From: Clostridia bacterium
GTDB lineage: Bacteria; Bacillota; Clostridia; Christensenellales; DTU072
Assembly: GCA_028701415.1 (NCBI GenBank)
Contig: JAQVQU010000070.1
Span: 1 to 7,015, forward strand
Length of the DNA stretch: 7,015 nt
Direction: 5' to 3'
The notes under the pieces were generated by a model. That model was given only the letters and a program-made list of their open reading frames with translations. It was not told the origin of the DNA and searched no databases. Shown in pieces: positions 5,543 through 7,015 of this stretch. The position numbers and the translations under genes are program-made. The first letter of the stretch is position 1, and each line of letters starts with the position of its first letter.

Positions 5543-7015
5543 TTATTCCTCTTCAATTACTTCGGAGAACTCTGCGTTTTCATCATGTGGAGTAAGCGCA
5601 ACTGCTGCGACCTTTCCTCCATCTCTCAGCCTCATAAGCCTGACACCTTTTGTGCTTCTGCCAATTTTGCTGATATCCGAGACCCTTATTCTTATCATTA
5701 TTCCCGTATCGGATATGATTATAATATCATTCTCTTCCCCGGTTTGCTTGAGGGCTATTAGTTTTCCGGTTTCATCGCTGAAGTTACCCGCTTTAATTCC
5801 TTTTCCAGCCCTACCCTGGAGCCTGTACGCATCTGTATCTGAACGCTTCCCATATCCGAGCTCACTAACAGTAATGAGATCAAACCCAGGCTTCAGAACA
5901 GCCATATCAACTATTGTTTCAGAGTCATCAATTCTCATGCTTCTGACACCCATGGCAGTACGACCGGTCTTGCGAATATTGCTCTCGTCAAACCTTATAC
6001 ATTTACCCCCTGAGGAAGCGAGGATAACCTCATCCTTTCCAGAAGTAACATCAACCGAGATAAGTTCATCATCATCAACTAAGGTTATTGCGATTTTTCC
6101 TGACGTCATTATCCTTTGGAATTCCGTTACAGAGGTTTTCTTAATTAATCCTTTTTTCGTAGCCATCAACAAAAATGCGTGATTTTCTCTCTCATCCGGG
6201 ATAGGAAGAATGGCAGTTACCTTTTCGTTCTCGATAAGAGGCAACAAGTTAATGCTAGCTCTCCCCTTAGAAGCTCTTGGCGCTTCGGGAATTTCATAAC
6301 CCCTCAGCCTGTAAACCTTACCCCTGTTAGTAAAGAACAAGACATCATCGTGAGTAGAACAAATGGTAACAGAGGTTATGAAATCTTCTTCTTTTGCTTT
6401 GTGAGCAGTAATTCCTACGCCACCTCTTCCTTGTGCTTTGTATTCGGAAAGAGATAGTCTCTTTATATATCCCTGATATGTCATTGTAACCGCAACATCT
6501 TCTTTTACAATAAGGTCTTCGTAATCGATTGCTGCCGGATCAAAACTTATTTCTGACTTTCTCGGTCTTGCGTATAACCTTCTGACTTCAAGAATTTCCT
6601 CTCGAATAATTGAAAGTACTCTCTCGGGTCTTGAAATAATATCGGTGTAATCTTCGATTGATTTATTCAGTTCTTCAAGTTCTTGATTAAGTTTATCTAC
6701 CTCCAGAGATGTCAGCCGGCCAAGCTTCATTTCGAGGATTGCATTTGCCTGCTTCTCTGATAGTTCGAACCTTTCCATAAGTCTAGCTTTGGCTTCTGCG
6801 GTCTCTCTAGACTTCTTGATTATCGCAATGACTTCATCAATGTTTGCTTCTGCTATTACTAATCCTTTAACAATATGCTGACGTTCCTCGGCCTTATTGA
6901 GAAGGTATCTAGTTCTCCTTACAGTTACATCGATCTGATGGTTGATGTAAGCCATCAATATCTCTTTCAGGGTCATTACTTTTGGTGTTCCCTTGTCGAG
7001 GGCCAGGAGAATCAT
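5543..7015 (-). CDS. gyrA: DNA gyrase subunit A, C-terminal part (5' end beyond the window)
   Basis: GyrA cuts and rejoins DNA in the A2B2 gyrase, which introduces negative supercoils using ATP. The visible 490 residues begin inside the breakage-reunion domain; the Met at the edge is internal, and about 330-340 N-terminal residues with the active-site Tyr are off the right side. Family blocks are ALDKGTPKVMTLKEIL (5-20), RRTRYLLNKAEERQHIVKGL (33-52), the coiled-coil and C-gate region (about 40-145, with LSEKQANAILEMKLGRLTSLE), then a six-bladed beta-pinwheel (about 165-475) that wraps DNA. The first-blade GyrA box reads QGRGGVG (195-201), a variant of the canonical Q-(R/K)-RGG-(R/K)-G. A second similar loop, QGRAGKG (400-406), occurs later. 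The box and blades favour GyrA over ParC. The protein ends in an acidic tail (EFSEVIEEE) and a TAA stop. There is no frameshift or in-frame TGA. A palindromic terminator follows. Confidence 0.96.
   Translation of the reverse strand: MILLALDKGTPKVMTLKEILMAYINHQIDVTVRRTRYLLNKAEERQHIVKGLVIAEANIDEVIAIIKKSRETAEAKARLMERFELSEKQANAILEMKLGRLTSLEVDKLNQELEELNKSIEDYTDIISRPERVLSIIREEILEVRRLYARPRKSEISFDPAAIDYEDLIVKEDVAVTMTYQGYIKRLSLSEYKAQGRGGVGITAHKAKEEDFITSVTICSTHDDVLFFTNRGKVYRLRGYEIPEAPRASKGRASINLLPLIENEKVTAILPIPDERENHAFLLMATKKGLIKKTSVTEFQRIMTSGKIAITLVDDDELISVDVTSGKDEVILASSGGKCIRFDESNIRKTGRTAMGVRSMRIDDSETIVDMAVLKPGFDLITVSELGYGKRSDTDAYRLQGRAGKGIKAGNFSDETGKLIALKQTGEENDIIIISDTGIMIRIRVSDISKIGRSTKGVRLMRLRDGGKVAAVALTPHDENAEFSEVIEEE

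Noticed and set aside
5652..6457. Plus-strand open frames of 176 and 92 codons opposite gyrA.
   Set aside because: They lie entirely antisense to a strongly conserved gyrA and have hydrophobic low-quality translations typical of shadows.

Overview
The window looks like ordinary chromosome from a low-GC, Gram-positive-type bacterium. The best fit is Firmicutes/Clostridia or a wall-less relative. This rests on AT-rich coding and intergenic DNA, purine-rich Shine-Dalgarno sites, U-tailed hairpin terminators, a Firmicutes-style GyrA C-terminal half and a GyrI-like protein of a type common in Firmicutes. No finer placement is possible from sequence alone.

Left part, + strand, 98-4181: three genes read in one direction. 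They are a bifunctional NAD(P)HX epimerase/dehydratase (98-1606), an unrecognised single-pass membrane protein with a large outside region of fibronectin-III-like beta modules (1763-3127), and a small-type MscS mechanosensitive channel (3219-4181) ending at a strong terminator. The gaps of 156 and 91 bp do not prove an operon. The MscS frame carries one in-frame TGA at codon 78, in the second membrane helix, and is otherwise open from a good ribosome binding site to TAA.

Right part, - strand, 7015-4256: the C-terminal 490 residues of DNA gyrase subunit A enter from the right edge and end at 5543, followed by a near-perfect palindromic terminator. Next comes a gene-poor, AT-rich stretch of almost 400 bp. 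It holds two copies of a 26-bp direct repeat that look like a solitary insertion-sequence end, and a candidate promoter. That promoter could serve a tiny His-rich membrane protein and a GyrI-like small-molecule-binding protein, which converges on mscS.

The genes do not form an evident joint system. They cover metabolite repair, osmotic protection, surface structure, DNA topology and possible xenobiotic handling. I see no CRISPR array, tRNA, rRNA, prophage or defence locus. The most interesting point is the TGA in mscS: it is either a recent nonsense mutation, a sequencing error, or a sign that UGA is read as an amino acid. No gene whose end lies in the window stops at TGA, but all six readable Trp codons are TGG, so the window alone cannot decide.
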